DNA from: Echinometra lucunter
Taxonomy: Eukaryota > Echinodermata > Echinoidea > Camarodonta > Echinometridae
Reading direction: 5' to 3'
DNA: 64,000 nt
Assembly: GCA_029962745.1 (NCBI GenBank)
Contig: CM057169.1
Coordinates: 20,676,143-20,740,142, forward strand
A program made the position numbers and the translations under genes. Below, in pieces: positions 1-11,725 of the stretch (position 1 is the stretch's first letter; every line of letters starts with the position of its first letter). Under the pieces are notes generated by a model that was given only the letters and a program-made list of their open reading frames with translations, was not told the DNA's origin and ran no database searches.

Positions 1-72
1 GATCGCAGCATGGCAGCCCCACTGTTGGCACTGTCGCACTCGCGGTAGTGCACTGCCGCAGTATACGGGAGC

Positions 73-2335
73 CCCGGGGGGGGGGGGGGCACTCGACCCC
101 AAGAGTGGTAGGTATGTGCCGCGGGCGAGACAAAAAACGGGGGCTTTGGAACGGGCTTGTTGTGACAAGGAGGGTCTTCGGAACGGGCTTCGGAACTACA
201 AATGTTCGTGAAAACGGGGGTCTTTGGAACGGTTCGCTTGCGTGTGAGTGCGTATGTATCCCTATGGAACGGGCATACATGCAAGCAGCTAGCTAGGCCG
301 GTGGTACGGGAGCCGGGTGCTCTCGCGCAGAAGCGATGGTCGGACGTCAGCGCTGGCTGGCCTACGCGCGGTACTGTGCGGGCTGATTTTCACCAAAACT
401 GAAGCTCATTGTAACGGAGCAATGCGGCCGGAACGGCCAAACGAAAATCTTGCTATGCTTCGGAACGCAAGGGCGGATCCAGCATTCTCCAATAGGGGGG
501 GGGGCCGAAATTTTGAAAACCACTCGAACCAATTAGAAACGTATGATGACTTTTTCATATGTATACAGGTATATTTGGTCATCTCGCTTGCCGCATTCGT
601 TAGCTTTTCCATGCCATCTTGTATTTAAATTTAATCCGAGCGAGCGCGGCGAGCGAGGAAAAAATCTGTATACTATTTTTCATGCTAGAAGTGATAATTA
701 TTCATCCCAGTACACGATGATAGTAATCATGAGATATGTGACTTTTATGTATACAGGTACATTAGGTCATCATGGTCATCTCTCTTGCCAAATTGGTCTG
801 CTTTTCCATACCATCTTGTATTTAAATTTAATCCGAGCGAGCGCAGCCAACGAGGAAAAAAATCTATACTATTTTTAATGGTAGAAGTGATAATTCTTCA
901 TCCAAATACACGATGGTATTAATCACGAGTTGAATTTAATCCGAGCGAGCGCAGCGAGCAAAGAAAAAATCTGTATACTATTTTTAATGGTAGAAGTGTT
1001 AATTTTTCATCCAAATACACGATGGTATTGATTATGAGATAACTAACCTTTTTTATATGTGCGCAGGTACATTTTCGTCACCTCGCTTGCCGAATTCGTT
1101 TGCTTTCCCAAATCCATCCTGTATCTGAGTATTGTACGGACGAGCATAGCAAGCGAGGAAAATACATAATTATGTTCTCCCTTTCATGGTAGAAGTGAAA
1201 GTTCTTCATCAAAATACACGATGTGCCTTTAAGATATCTATTTTGAAATATGTGGTCACCTCTCCTACCTAATTTATTTGCTTTCAAAGACCATCTTGTA
1301 TTATACAAGCGAGCGGGGGAAAATATATATATATCTTTTTGTGGTAGAAGTGATTATTCTTCATCCATATACATGATTTGCCTAAAAGTATCTAGATTTG
1401 TTCATCTCACCTGCCGAATGTGTTTGCTTTCCGAACTTACGAGCTAGCGCAGCGAGCAAGGAAAAATATACACTCTCTTTCGTCGTACCGGTGTTATTTC
1501 GTCGTCAAAACGAATAAGCAATTAAGCCAAATATGGGTACCTTACTCCTCTTTTTCTTTCTTTTTCCCCTTCATCCTATTCCCTCTCCTTTCTTTCTCTC
1601 TTTTTTGCCGACAGCAATCGCGAATTTGTCTATTGGGAATGGTACCTCTACCCCAGTTTTACATTATGGGTGTAAGTCTCTATCAGTCCTGTACCCAGGA
1701 TTTTTACTGTGGTTCACCTTTGGAAATAGTAGACCTTTTTGAGGAAGTGACAATTGCAAGCGCGAAGCGCGAGCCGAAATTTTGGTTTATAATAACCTGA
1801 AGGCAGAGCAATTTTGCCTCTCATTTATTGTGAACTCATTCTAAAACTGATGATAATCTAATCAACTTCCCCCTATATGCGAGCGCAAAGCGTGAGCGGA
1901 AAATCCCCATAAAATGAATTATACTTCTTTGTAATTCTTAATTCTTATAACTCTCAAGATGATAGCATGCGAACGTGGAGCGCAAGCGGAAATTTTGCCA
2001 AAGCCCTTTCATTTTCTTTCTTCTTCTTCTTCTTTTTCTTCTTCTTCTTCTTCTTCTTCTTCTTCTTTAATTCTTATTTCTTTTTTTCTTTTTTTTTTCT
2101 TTCTTCTTTTTTCTTTTCTTTTCTCTCTCTCTCTTTTTTTGCTCCGCCAGTGGTGGGGCCGCGGCCGCTTCGGCCCCGTGGATCCGCCTATGGGAACGGA
2201 TTTCTTTCTTATTTTTTTCTCGTTAAGAAGAAAGTGCTATGCTTTGGAACGGAAATCGAGGTCTGAAAAAGGGGGTCGTCAAAGCGGCACGTCCCCGTAC
2301 CACCAATATATGTGAGTGCCCCCCCCCCCCCCGGG
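73..2335 (+). mobile_element. G/C-capped terminal-inverted-repeat element, long copy with internal tandem array
   Basis: The left end begins CCC followed by a G run and then gcactc. The right end is the mirror image, gagtg, a C run and ggg. The flanks are acgggagc (65-72) and acgggaac (2336-2343), an 8-bp target duplication with one mismatch. The outer portions (about 73-480 and 2140-2335) match the shorter copy at 33989-34541 in reverse orientation and share its recurring GGAACGG / tttggaacgg motif. The middle (about 500-2130) is unrelated filler: a degenerate tandem array plus pyrimidine-rich DNA. No transposase frame is visible, so the element is non-autonomous. An 8-bp duplication is typical of hAT-type transposases, but the family assignment is inference. 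Confidence 0.6.
560..1995. repeat. degenerate tandem array with GCGAGCGC-type palindromic cores
   Basis: About nine copies of a GC-rich core of the form gcgagcgc-N-gcgagc recur near 637, 834, 941, 1139, 1308, 1441, 1759, 1879 and 1968 in otherwise AT-rich DNA. The first five to six are embedded in longer diverged units that share a cgcttgccgaattcgtttgc-like block and a ggtagaagtgataattcttcatcc-like block. Spacing is roughly 100-200 bp. Several cores (for example agcgcgaagcgcgagc near 1759) can form short hairpins. No coding function is apparent. Confidence 0.55.
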
Positions 2336-2343
2336 ACGGGAAC

Positions 2344-3922
2344 CCTTGATGTTACCTTGTTTACATGTTTTCACTCATTAAATTGTACGCCAAACTACAT
2401 ATTAATAATGTTTCTTGACTTCAAAGTCCTTTCTGATGACGTTTTTTTACCCACTGGCGACGAATTCCTTCACATTCCTTAGGGCTACGGAAACCTGTGT
2501 AGGGAGTACGGCTTCTCACACAAACAGGCTTCATGAGTGAATTTCGCACTCAGTTAGCTTCCAATGTTAAAGCTTTCTCCAATTGTTGTGGCATTTGAGC
2601 ACCGCACAGCTGCGACTTGAACTTCCCTGATTATTCCTCATTGCAAACATTAAAATAAATCTGCATATATTGTTTCAAAATAGAAAAAAATCGAACGAAT
2701 ATACATGACGCGCTATTGACTTGTGTACTATAAAAGTTAGGATGCACACTGCAGTATGTTTTCCAGTCTGCTGCCCTCTCGCGTTGTGGAATTGGTCTAT
2801 ATAGTACACGGCTCCTCAAGATTTTTAAGGTATACCAACATTTTCCGTAGAAACTGATTTAACTATTTTGTCCTATCTTTAGGTTTCTAAAAAACGAAGC
2901 TGCTTGTTGCCATATTTATAAGCGACTCCTTCAGCCGTTGCCATGGTAAAGAATAATTTTGTGAAAATAGCACATATTCGGATTAAGCAGCATAATAACA
3001 TTTATTTACTGATTCAACCGCTATTGAGCTATCTGCTTAATAGCCATCAAAATCAGGGTTATCCACGGTCATGGTAATGCTTGAAAATTGCCGTTGCAAT
3101 GGTCACTGGTGGTAACGTTTGAGTATTTAGAAAATGCCCCATATCGATAATGCAACAATGTAAAAAAAAAAAAAACAGTCTGAGTATGTGTATTCTAGTA
3201 CGAATTTGACTTATAGCAATGTCTTGGTCATTCATAGTCATTCCTATCACAAAACACCGTGTTTGCTAGTGACTAAAAATGAAATAGATAATTGAGGACA
3301 AAATAGAGTATTTCTACACAAAACGGAACTAATAAGACAATGGACGTACGACACTCTTTAACCATTTGCATTATTGTCATTAGAAGCATTAAAAATTGTA
3401 AGCATAGTTAAAGCTCCGCATTTGGGTTTTCTCGCCATAATGATAATCAGCTCTTGATCATGCCGATGGATTGAAGAGCTTATATTCCATAAAATTTTGT
3501 GTTGACTCCATAAATGTCAGTCTTATTGATCTTATTCGATATTGTGGTCATTCTGGTCAATTTTGTACCGAAAATAACGAAGTGCGTCGTCGAAGGTGGA
3601 CTTTGACGTTATTGGAATCCCCCTATAACTTTTCAAAACTTTCCCGCCAAACTTCTGACTGGACCTCTATACAGATATTATGACCAAGGCAAGCCTTCCT
3701 GCTGACTGAAATTTGAGCTTCCTTTCTCAACTAGACTCTGTTAATGCCAAAGTGGCATAAATGGTCTAAATGGTCAAAATCCACCCAGTGCTTTGATTAT
3801 TCGGAAATTATTATATCAACTTCATGTAGAAAGTGTTGTCAAATGTGACTTTAGAATCATTCTGATGAATATTTTGATGTGGCAAAAACCCTAAGGCCCA
3901 TCAGCCTAAGTATTTGATATAC
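2344..3922. other. no gene seen; downstream flank of the ankyrin-protein gene
   Basis: There is no convincing coding sequence on either strand. A TTTATT at 3001-3006 reads AATAAA on the minus strand and could serve as a distant poly(A) signal for the ankyrin-protein gene, about 920 nt past its stop. That is only a weak candidate. Confidence 0.4.
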
Positions 3923-6412
3923 TTAGCTCTTTCTTGGTGTGCTTGTATTCGAGTTTGGCTTACGTTTGGACTTCTTTGGCGCCTGTTCGAAAGACGGGCC
4001 TGCAAGTCTGCCCCCATCGGCCTCATTTGTCATCTTCGGTTCCTCTTCCACAACGACTTTCAACTTTGCAGCTTGGATATTCGTATATTGCGGATCGGAG
4101 CAGACATTTGGACGGATAATCCGACCCGATTTAGTTTCGTAAACCGGTCGGTCTTCCTTCTTCACCTTCACCTTCTTTTTCTTTTTCTTTCCTGATCTAG
4201 CGGCTGCGTCATCGGCCTCCTCCTGGAGTTTAATCATGTCCGGAGGGGGGCGAATCCACGCACCTCTCCTTTTCGACGATTCAGTGGTTGCGATTGACAC
4301 GTTGTCGCCTTCGCTGGTCGCACTGCTGTTGACCGACTGCATCGATCTCGTGCTCTTAACCGTGTCCGGCCTCGACGCATCGACCGTTGGTGTGGGGCTC
4401 GTCTTCCGTTTCGTCGAAGACGCGTTACTCTGCAGAGAAAGTGAAGATCTTGTCGTATAATGCGTCATCTGGGACTGGCGTGATTCCACTATTCGTTCCT
4501 TGGAAACCTCCCTACGCGGCGAGTCTTCGTGTCTTGGGGAATTCTCGATCAGCTTGGTTTCATTTGACTGAACCGATTCTTTCTTAATGACCTTTTCTTG
4601 GACTTGTTTCGTCACAACTGTGTCTGTTGTCTGGGGCCTGACGATTTCCTCGACAGATTCTCTCTTATAATTACTTTCTTCTTTTTTCGGAGACTTCTTC
4701 TTTTCAACAATCACATCCTCTCTTACAATTTTCTTTTCTGGGGTTGTTTCTTTCGTGTTTTCAGAGACGATTTTCCGTTCTTCCGTTTTAACGACACTTC
4801 CGTTACTCACTAAATGCTGTGCTTGATGTACCTCAGTTAACTGTGATGCAATTATTGTCGGCTCAGTGGTTTGCCTTTGCTCATACCTCTCCTTCCTTTC
4901 AACTATTTTCTTTGAGGGTGTCAAATGGTGTTCTTTCTCTTCCTCTTTTACGGTAGAGGTTACAGTTTTGGACTCAGTTTTGTTTACTTCATCTCGCTCT
5001 TTTTTCTTTTTGCCTTTCTTGATTTTTTTCTGAGCTTTGATCACCGTGGCAAAGTCTTTCCTTTGTTCTTTTATTTCGGTTTGGGAGTTGATATCTTCAG
5101 TTGTTGATATTACTTCTGCTTCAAACTTTCTATCTTCTGACTTCGTCTTCAACTTTTCCTCCTCTTTGATTGCAGTAGCTGTATCTTTTGTCTCTTTCTT
5201 GGTCTCGGTTTGAGAACGTTCCGTAGTTGATATTACTGTTGTACCAGTCTTCTCCTCGAATGACTTTTCCTCAACTCTAGAAGAAGATTCGGTCTTTTTC
5301 CGCTCTGGAGAAGGCGAATCCCTAGTCGTTCGACTTGGACCTTTGGCCGATGTCACCAATCTGGCTGTAACTGCCGCAGCTACAGCTTTTTGTTCTTTCT
5401 TTGCCTCCTCCGCGATCTCCTCGCCCCCCGATCCCCGCCTGGAATTACTTCGCTCTTTTCTCTCTGGATCCATTTTCAAGAACAGTTGATTGTCCGCGGG
5501 GATGTCTTTTCTCGGTTGCTCCTCACTTTGTTTATCTTTGCTTTCCGTTTGTTCATTGCTGTCATCTTTGTCCTCTTTACCGGGTGACTGGTCAGATTTG
5601 TCTTCAGCAGGTTGTTCCTCTGATATGGGCTTAGGTGGCTTTTCATCTTTCTTTTTCGTTTTCTTTTTCCCCTTTGCCTTCCATTTTGTTGAAGACCTCT
5701 GCACTATGTTCGGCTCCCGAGAATTGTCGCGGTAATTCTTGAACAGATCAGCCCATTTATCTTCAGGCTTCTTCTCCTTTTCATCTTGACACTCTTCTGG
5801 TAGGTGTTTCTTGAAGAAACTTGGAATAGCATCGTGGCGAGCATTACCTTCCCTTACAAGTATCTCACAAATTTCTTTATTTTGCTGCTTGGCAGCAACC
5901 AAGAGTGGGGTCTTGTCCTCAAAGTTCTTCATGTCCGTGTTCACCTTTTGTTTGTTGTCGGGAGTGAAAAACACGCGTACAGCCTCGACGTTTTCGATCA
6001 TGACTGCATGCATAAGTGCGGTGTTACCATTTTCATCGATGCGGTTAGCATCGACTTTGTTAGCGGACAAAATGAGCTCGACCATGTCCTCCTTCTCGTC
6101 TTCCATGCAGGCTGTCATCAGTGCTGTCCTACCGTGTCGGTCGGCCAGATTGACATCGGCTCCGTTATCGAGTAGGAGTTTGCCGATGGCTTCTCGGCTC
6201 GACTTGTCGCTGACGAAACTCGTCCTGATGATCGGCGTCCGTTGCAAAGAATCCTGAATATTGACGTTGACTCCATCTTCTTCTATGAGTCGACGGACAG
6301 CGTCCACATCTTCGTTCCCGACGGCGCGTACGAGATCGCGCTCCTTCGCGTTCAGGGGTTTATCTGCCATGCTATTTGTTGAGGTCTGTCGCAGTTCGTC
6401 ATCTACGGCCAT
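3923..6412 (-). CDS. ankyrin-repeat protein with long Lys/Glu-rich tail
   Basis: This is an uninterrupted 829-residue frame. Residues about 22-195 form four to five ankyrin repeats, with recognisable cores such as DRHGRTALMTA, DENGNTALMHAV and FEDKTPLLVAAK. The rest is a long low-complexity, highly charged region rich in Lys, Glu, Ser and Thr, probably disordered. It ends in a basic patch (GKKKKKKVKVKK), a conserved-looking SGRIIRPNV segment and a basic C-terminus. The ATG at 6410-6412 has a G at -3 and at +4. A second in-frame Met lies at residue 15. Ankyrin repeats bind proteins and the basic tail suggests nuclear or cytoskeletal partners, but the specific function is not recognisable. The coding region has no intron, unlike the neighbouring genes. 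A good acceptor just upstream argues against a simple processed retrocopy. Confidence 0.85.
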   Translation of the reverse strand: MAVDDELRQTSTNSMADKPLNAKERDLVRAVGNEDVDAVRRLIEEDGVNVNIQDSLQRTPIIRTSFVSDKSSREAIGKLLLDNGADVNLADRHGRTALMTACMEDEKEDMVELILSANKVDANRIDENGNTALMHAVMIENVEAVRVFFTPDNKQKVNTDMKNFEDKTPLLVAAKQQNKEICEILVREGNARHDAIPSFFKKHLPEECQDEKEKKPEDKWADLFKNYRDNSREPNIVQRSSTKWKAKGKKKTKKKDEKPPKPISEEQPAEDKSDQSPGKEDKDDSNEQTESKDKQSEEQPRKDIPADNQLFLKMDPERKERSNSRRGSGGEEIAEEAKKEQKAVAAAVTARLVTSAKGPSRTTRDSPSPERKKTESSSRVEEKSFEEKTGTTVISTTERSQTETKKETKDTATAIKEEEKLKTKSEDRKFEAEVISTTEDINSQTEIKEQRKDFATVIKAQKKIKKGKKKKERDEVNKTESKTVTSTVKEEEKEHHLTPSKKIVERKERYEQRQTTEPTIIASQLTEVHQAQHLVSNGSVVKTEERKIVSENTKETTPEKKIVREDVIVEKKKSPKKEESNYKRESVEEIVRPQTTDTVVTKQVQEKVIKKESVQSNETKLIENSPRHEDSPRREVSKERIVESRQSQMTHYTTRSSLSLQSNASSTKRKTSPTPTVDASRPDTVKSTRSMQSVNSSATSEGDNVSIATTESSKRRGAWIRPPPDMIKLQEEADDAAARSGKKKKKKVKVKKEDRPVYETKSGRIIRPNVCSDPQYTNIQAAKLKVVVEEEPKMTNEADGGRLAGPSFEQAPKKSKRKPNSNTSTPRKS

Positions 6413-6418
6413 CCCGGC

Positions 6419-6468
6419 CTAGTGTTGGTGTCCAGCCGCTGGTTCCATGCTGAGTGGCAACTTGTAAA
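6419..6468 (-). promoter_or_regulatory. putative 5' UTR segment with splice acceptor and upstream mini-ORF
   Basis: On the minus strand a pyrimidine-rich tract ending ctccactgcag places a likely acceptor before 6468, so the 5' UTR is probably split by an intron. Within the segment an upstream ATG (6446-6448) opens a nine-codon frame that stops with TAG at 6419-6421, six bases before the main start codon. Such a uORF could damp translation of the ankyrin protein. Confidence 0.4.
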
Positions 6469-6974
6469 CTGCAGTGGAGACAAAAATGGATGAAAGAAGC
6501 AAAAGATTTGTAAGAATTTATTTTGGGATTGCCATAACTCCAAACTTCAGAGAGATAATTTCAAAGTCATATTTTAAAAGAAATTGTAGAGAATGTTGTA
6601 TTTCAGATACTTTTTGCAAGTTTCGTTCCTAACCTAAACTTTAAAGGAAGAAACCGGATGTTGCAGGCGTAATACCGGACGAAAACTACACGCCAAGATA
6701 CATGTACATACCAAACTATATAGGGCATTTCGTATTTGAATGTATTTGAATGTATTAAATATAGTTACTGACACAAGAAAAACACTAGTTGATTAATAGG
6801 GGCATGTTATGTTATTTTTTGTGTAAATTCTAACCACAGAAATAAGGTCGTATTAAAGCCAGCGATCGATCAAGAGAATCAAACATCTTTTTCTTTTTCT
6901 TTTTTTTTTTTTTTTTTTTTTGAAGACGGGGTTCGTGCATACCTCGAGCAGCTGAAAGATTAATAGGTTAGCAC
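6469..6974. other. no gene seen; upstream flank of ankyrin gene
   Basis: AT-rich DNA with a long poly-T tract around 6897-6921. It probably contains the first intron or promoter of the ankyrin-protein gene, but no exon or promoter motif could be assigned. Confidence 0.3.
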
Positions 6975-7290
6975 TAATGTCCTTTGGAAGACATTAATCT
7001 ACATTTGCCACACTCGACCCAGGTGAGGTAAATGGGTACGTTACAGGAATTAGTTCCTTGAAATGCTTGTGCGCTGTAAAAGGCTGTCGGGCTAAAGCCA
7101 GAGTAATAATATCCAAAGTCCTTTGGAAGCGCATAGAGACGTTAGATAATAACGTGATATGTGATATGCGCTATAGAAGAACGGAATATTATCATTATTA
7201 TTATTATTATCATTATTATTATCATCACATTAATACTCATTTATTAGTTCGTGTGAAAACCACTGTCCACACAATAATAATTTTAAAAAC
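6975..7290 (+). mobile_element. SINE/LINE-type 3' tail ending in ATT microsatellite
   Basis: The segment has a dispersed-repeat character: a ctcgacccaggtgaggtaaa block, then ggaattagttccttgaaatg, then a gcgctatagaagaacggaatatt block passing directly into (ATT)n. A gcgctnta-type terminus followed by a simple ATT tail is characteristic of retroposon 3' ends in marine invertebrates. No tRNA-like head is preserved. Confidence 0.4.
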
Positions 7291-7440
7291 TGATAACAAC
7301 GATAATGATAATAATAAAAAAAAATAATCATAATGATAATAATAATAATAATAATAATGATAACGATAATATTATTTATAATAATAATAATGATAATAAT
7401 AACAATAATGATAATAACTATAATGATAATAATATTTTGC
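7187..7440. repeat. (ATT)n / (AAT)n and GATAAT microsatellite cluster
   Basis: Interrupted trinucleotide runs: ATT at about 7190-7225 and AAT/GAT at about 7296-7436. Open frames here are poly-Asn/Asp artefacts of the repeat. Confidence 0.85.
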
Positions 7441-8023
7441 GTGGCAGTACAGTAGCCTCTTATACAAACACGATTCCTCCTCCCCTCCCGATTGAGGGAG
7501 CCTAATGAAAATCTAGAAAGCTAGAAAGTAAAATTTCATGAATGAAGTATGCCTTGTTTGACGTCATAATCATGATACGTATAGGTGCTCAAGCGAGAAG
7601 AAATGCTGGAGTGTGTATAATATAGCAGCTAATCTAATCAGGGAAATGGCCTAATCATTTTTTTATTTTTTTTTACTTTTTGTGTGTGCGTGTGATGCTT
7701 TCGATAATGATGATGGACAATTTATCTTGTGATGCATGCATCATCACATCATTTTTTTTTTTGGTAAGTTTCATAAAACAGCGAATCGTTCTTTACCTCC
7801 CCAAACATTAAAATGATCAAGTAAGTAAAGGTGAGAGGGACAGAAGCAGTTTGGAAAAGGATTTTAACTCGTGACTTCATACATCTGTTTGCCTCTGAGG
7901 GGATATTTCAACGTTCATGCATTATTATAGAATGGAACGTACATGTTCAGTGATGTTACAGAAATTTATGAGACTGGAATTATTCAAAAATAGGTTACAA
8001 TGATGATACTGCGGAGGTGATAT

Positions 8024-8028
<5 letters not shown>
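7441..8028. other. no gene seen
   Basis: Unremarkable AT-rich DNA with poly-T tracts near 7660 and 7755. No coding or RNA feature was recognised. Confidence 0.3.
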
Positions 8029-8058
<30 letters not shown>

Positions 8059-8126
8059 TCTCTCCCTCTCCCCTCTCCCCCCTCCCCCCCCCCCCCCCCC
8101 CCTCTCTCTATCTATCCCTCTCTCCC
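8029..8126. repeat. (CT)n followed by poly-C tract
   Basis: CT dinucleotide repeat grading into a run of more than 20 C with short CTCTCTAT ends. Pure simple sequence. Confidence 0.9.
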
Positions 8127-8454
8127 CACAACCCCTTCCAATGTATATTAACATGCTTGTGGTTTTCATAGTTTGGTATAATGCGTAAGTAAATAGATAA
8201 TTAATGAGTAGGACTACAGCACGAATCGACGCTTTCATGAAATGTCTGGCGGGCAAATCATTTTTTTGAAAATTTTCACAATAGCGACAAATTTTGCTAA
8301 TAAACGGAGATGACTATTAAAGGTCGCATGATATATTGCATTAATATTGGCATAGTTTTTATATCAATACTGATATGACGGCGAGACTTCAAGCAATAGT
8401 GCCAACGGAGATCAGGATTCCTTTCTATAAAAAGAAATTGGTTTACGTTCCTTC

Positions 8455-8640
8455 ACAATGATGATGATGATGATAATGATAAAAACTTTAATATAGCAAC
8501 AATAATTATATCAATATCAATCACATAGTTTAATAATGATAATAATTATGACAATAATAAGAAGAAAAAAGAAGAAGAAGGAGGAAAAGAAGAAAAAAGA
8601 AGAAGAAGAAAAGAAGAAGGAGAAGAAGGAGAAGAAAAGA
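8455..8640. repeat. GAT/AAT and GAA-rich microsatellites
   Basis: (GAT)n at about 8457-8480, AAT-type interruptions, then a purine tract of GAA/AAG/GGA units at about 8560-8640. The tract is purine-only on one strand for about 80 bp. Confidence 0.8.
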
Positions 8641-8952
8641 ATTCGTTCTTATTATAGCGCATTTTGTGACAACAGAAAATGTGTCTTAACGACGATAAAT
8701 CAATGTTTAGTTCACAGCAGGCACCATAACAATACCACAGATTTTTAAAAGTATGGAAGTGTTCACATAAATCAGGAAATTTTAATGACGTACTTGCAAA
8801 AAAGGTTGATATAAAATTAGTCTTTCGACTTTCGAGTAGTCTTTCGTTCTTGCGATTCGTTCATCGGGTTCATGGTAATTAGCAAAGACTGAATTTCTCT
8901 CTCGGTACATGAATGAGGTCACTTTTTTAAATTCTCATTTCAAATATATACA

Positions 8953-8956
<4 letters not shown>

Positions 8957-9003
<47 letters not shown>
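8957..9003. repeat. (TA)n microsatellite
   Basis: An uninterrupted TA dinucleotide run of about 23 units. Confidence 0.9.
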
Positions 9004-9007
<4 letters not shown>

Positions 9008-9383
9008 AAACCAACAAAAGTCAATGAGAAGAGTTGACTCAATAATGCATTGTTAATTGCCAATAAGAATATGTTTAATCCCAATTTTCGGGGGCCTCCC
9101 CCTCCCTCAGGGATATAGACGATAATGCAATGTACGAATCTAAGCGTGACTATAACAACCATTGTGTTGCTAAGCAATATGGCGCATTTTTTTTAATATA
9201 AGATAACGCACATTAATAAGTCAGAGAAAAATAAAGAGATGACGCATATTACGTGATAAAGAAGTCACGCTGAGATAGCGTAAGTTGCAAAGAGACACCA
9301 GACTGAATGCGCCAAATAATAATGTGACGCAATAAACGTCATAAATGCACTTGCGTTAGTCTTACATTAGTCATTGATATACC

Positions 9384-9387
9384 CATA

Positions 9388-9427
<40 letters not shown>

Positions 9428-9480
9428 TATCACACATATATATGGGTGTATGTGTGTGTGTGTGTGCGTGTGTGTGTGTA
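9384..9480. repeat. (TA)n plus (TG)n microsatellite
   Basis: TA repeat at about 9390-9419, an acacaca/atatg linker, and a TG repeat with one GC interruption at about 9448-9480. Confidence 0.85.
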
Positions 9481-10832
9481 AATATAGCCTCTATTTAGGC
9501 TGCGAAATCCACCAACTTTGTATGAAGCTGAAGAGAATTGGATATACTCCCCGTAAAAGAAAAATTAGAAGAATTATTAAAATTAAATTCTACTTTCATT
9601 CCCCTTGGGGTCACATTAGTGATCGTTAAGGAATGAATACCGAGTGAATATTCAGTGAATATCTTGCCAACTACCGTTGACTATTGTCACAATCGTCCAA
9701 TTAAATTAAACAGTAGTAATAATTAGTTTTCTCCTTTACATGTGAACCAGCATGACCAAAGGAACGTGAAAACGGCTAGGATACTTGAATAACTAGCAGC
9801 ATCAATGACTCCACAAACGATATCAGAACTTATTGAAAATATCAAAAGAACGATTGTCATTATTTTCGCCTAAAAATTATTTCAGTAGGCAAAGAGTAGA
9901 GAAGAGAAAATAGTTAAATTCCATTCTACTCTCACCATAATTTCACTCCCCGGGAAGTCACGTTGGTGATTACTTGATAATTTTGGGAATAGCATACCAT
10001 CTCAGATACTTACATTTCAACAATGAAAATTATGATGGAAGCATCGTAGAAGAGCCATCTCCTCTAACTCCACGAATTCGTTCAATATGTCACACTGCAT
10101 CTTCACATTAATCACGAGACTCACATTTCATGAAACATTTAGACAGATATCGTGCCACTTTAATATCACATGTCACGAACAGAGCTGCAGTGTCATTTAA
10201 CCATCAATTAAAACACGTGATGAAGATAGTATATCGTGCTACACCCCAGGAACGAAATGGTGTACGTTTTGATGGTGGGGAGTGACAACTATTTAACTAT
10301 CTGAACGAAATGTTACGTGTCTTGCCGCTCTCCTTGTACATGCGAAGTGTGAGAGAGCTGTTTTATCAATCGCACGCGCGCGGTTTTGACAATCAATTTC
10401 CCCATCCTCGTTTTTTTTTCATTGTGATATGATATGGGTCCTTAGCAACAGACCGCGACTCTGCATAAAACGCTCGCCGGCTATATGATATGACGACTGC
10501 CAATTTATGTATGCGGTTTGAAAAATGACTAATGAAGCCGGGGGACGTACAGCCATTTCTAAATATCACATTTTAAAATGTGTTACACCTTTGTATAATT
10601 TATTGTTAAGGTAGAAGGAGTGGATCTGATACAATGCCTTTTTAGTATATCCATGCCGAACGGAGGACTTTATCGATTATATTTCATCTTTTAAAACAAA
10701 AGAGAAAATAAAGAATGATTACCCCCCCCCCCTCCGGAAGTCAGTGTGTATAATTATCATAGGTGTGGTGAGGGTAGATGGTGGCCACACGTTTGTTTCA
10801 TGAACATTCATTCTATTTAACTCCCCCCCCCC

Positions 10833-10836
<4 letters not shown>
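9481..10836. other. no gene seen; weak internal duplication
   Basis: Two loosely similar blocks lie about 360 bp apart (near 9560-9640 and 9905-9990). Each joins a ttaaattctactttcat-like sequence to a gtcacnttngtgat-like sequence. Otherwise there is no coding signal. A short poly-C lies at about 10723-10732. Confidence 0.3.

Positions 10837-10866
<30 letters not shown>
10837..10866. repeat. (CT)n microsatellite
   Basis: CT run of about 15 units preceded by a poly-C tract and followed by more than 100 bp of pyrimidine-rich DNA. Confidence 0.85.
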
Positions 10867-10868
<2 letters not shown>

Positions 10869-11138
10869 TCATCTTTCATTCTATATTCTCGGCTCTGTCT
10901 TTCTCTTCCCCCTCTCCCCTTCCCTCTTTTTCTCCTCTTTCCCGCTCACTACTCTCTTCCTTCTTTCCCATGAACGCTTATTATTATCTTCACGTATCCC
11001 TCCTATAAAAATCTACCTCTGAATAAATCCCTACATTGACACTATTATACTTTTGGATGAGGAAAATCAAAATGGTATTTTCGACTGTTGCGTATGTAGT
11101 TCTAATATTTAACTGAAATGAAGACGAGAGTTATGTTC

Positions 11139-11527
11139 AGAAGTGTGGGGTTGTTTTGCTTTACATTATTTTAACGCATCTTTCATCAGCTCCATGTAAC
11201 CTCACATCCTTTGAATTTCCACGCGTTTGACCATGAAATTGACCCGCTATTCACCAAGCTACTGTTGCATCGAGACTTCCTAGTGCAGACAGAAGTGCGG
11301 GGTTGTTTTGCTTTACATTATTTTAACGCATCTTTCATCAGCTCCATGTAACCTCACATCCTTTGAATTTCCACTCCCCCCCCCCCCCCTCCCCTTTCAA
11401 GGTTACTGTCAACGATCAAAGCGCGGTGACATAATGTCCTTGTATTGTCTGCACTAGGAAATGAAATATTGTCTCGATGCAACAGTAGCTTGGTGAATAG
11501 CGGGTCAATTTCATGGTCAAACGCGTG
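11139..11527. repeat. nested direct and inverted duplication
   Basis: An approximately 83-bp block (gtgcggggttgttttgc... to ...ctttgaatttccac) is present at about 11139-11221 and again at about 11291-11372 in direct orientation. The segment between them (about 11222-11290) is repeated in inverted orientation at about 11440-11527. The whole can fold into a hairpin. No coding content. Confidence 0.75.
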
Positions 11528-11725
11528 ACTGCATGACAACGGCGTAATTACGATCGATCGCGTGGTCGTCATGATGTATGGGAATTTTACCTGCAGTGAA
11601 ATATGACTTGTGTCAATGGTTCGTTATGTAAGCTCATGGAAAATGATGAAGGCCCCTTCGTATCTCGATGATATTATTGATTGAGACTAATTTTCACGGA
11701 GAGAAAATATGCAAACTCCTATCCT

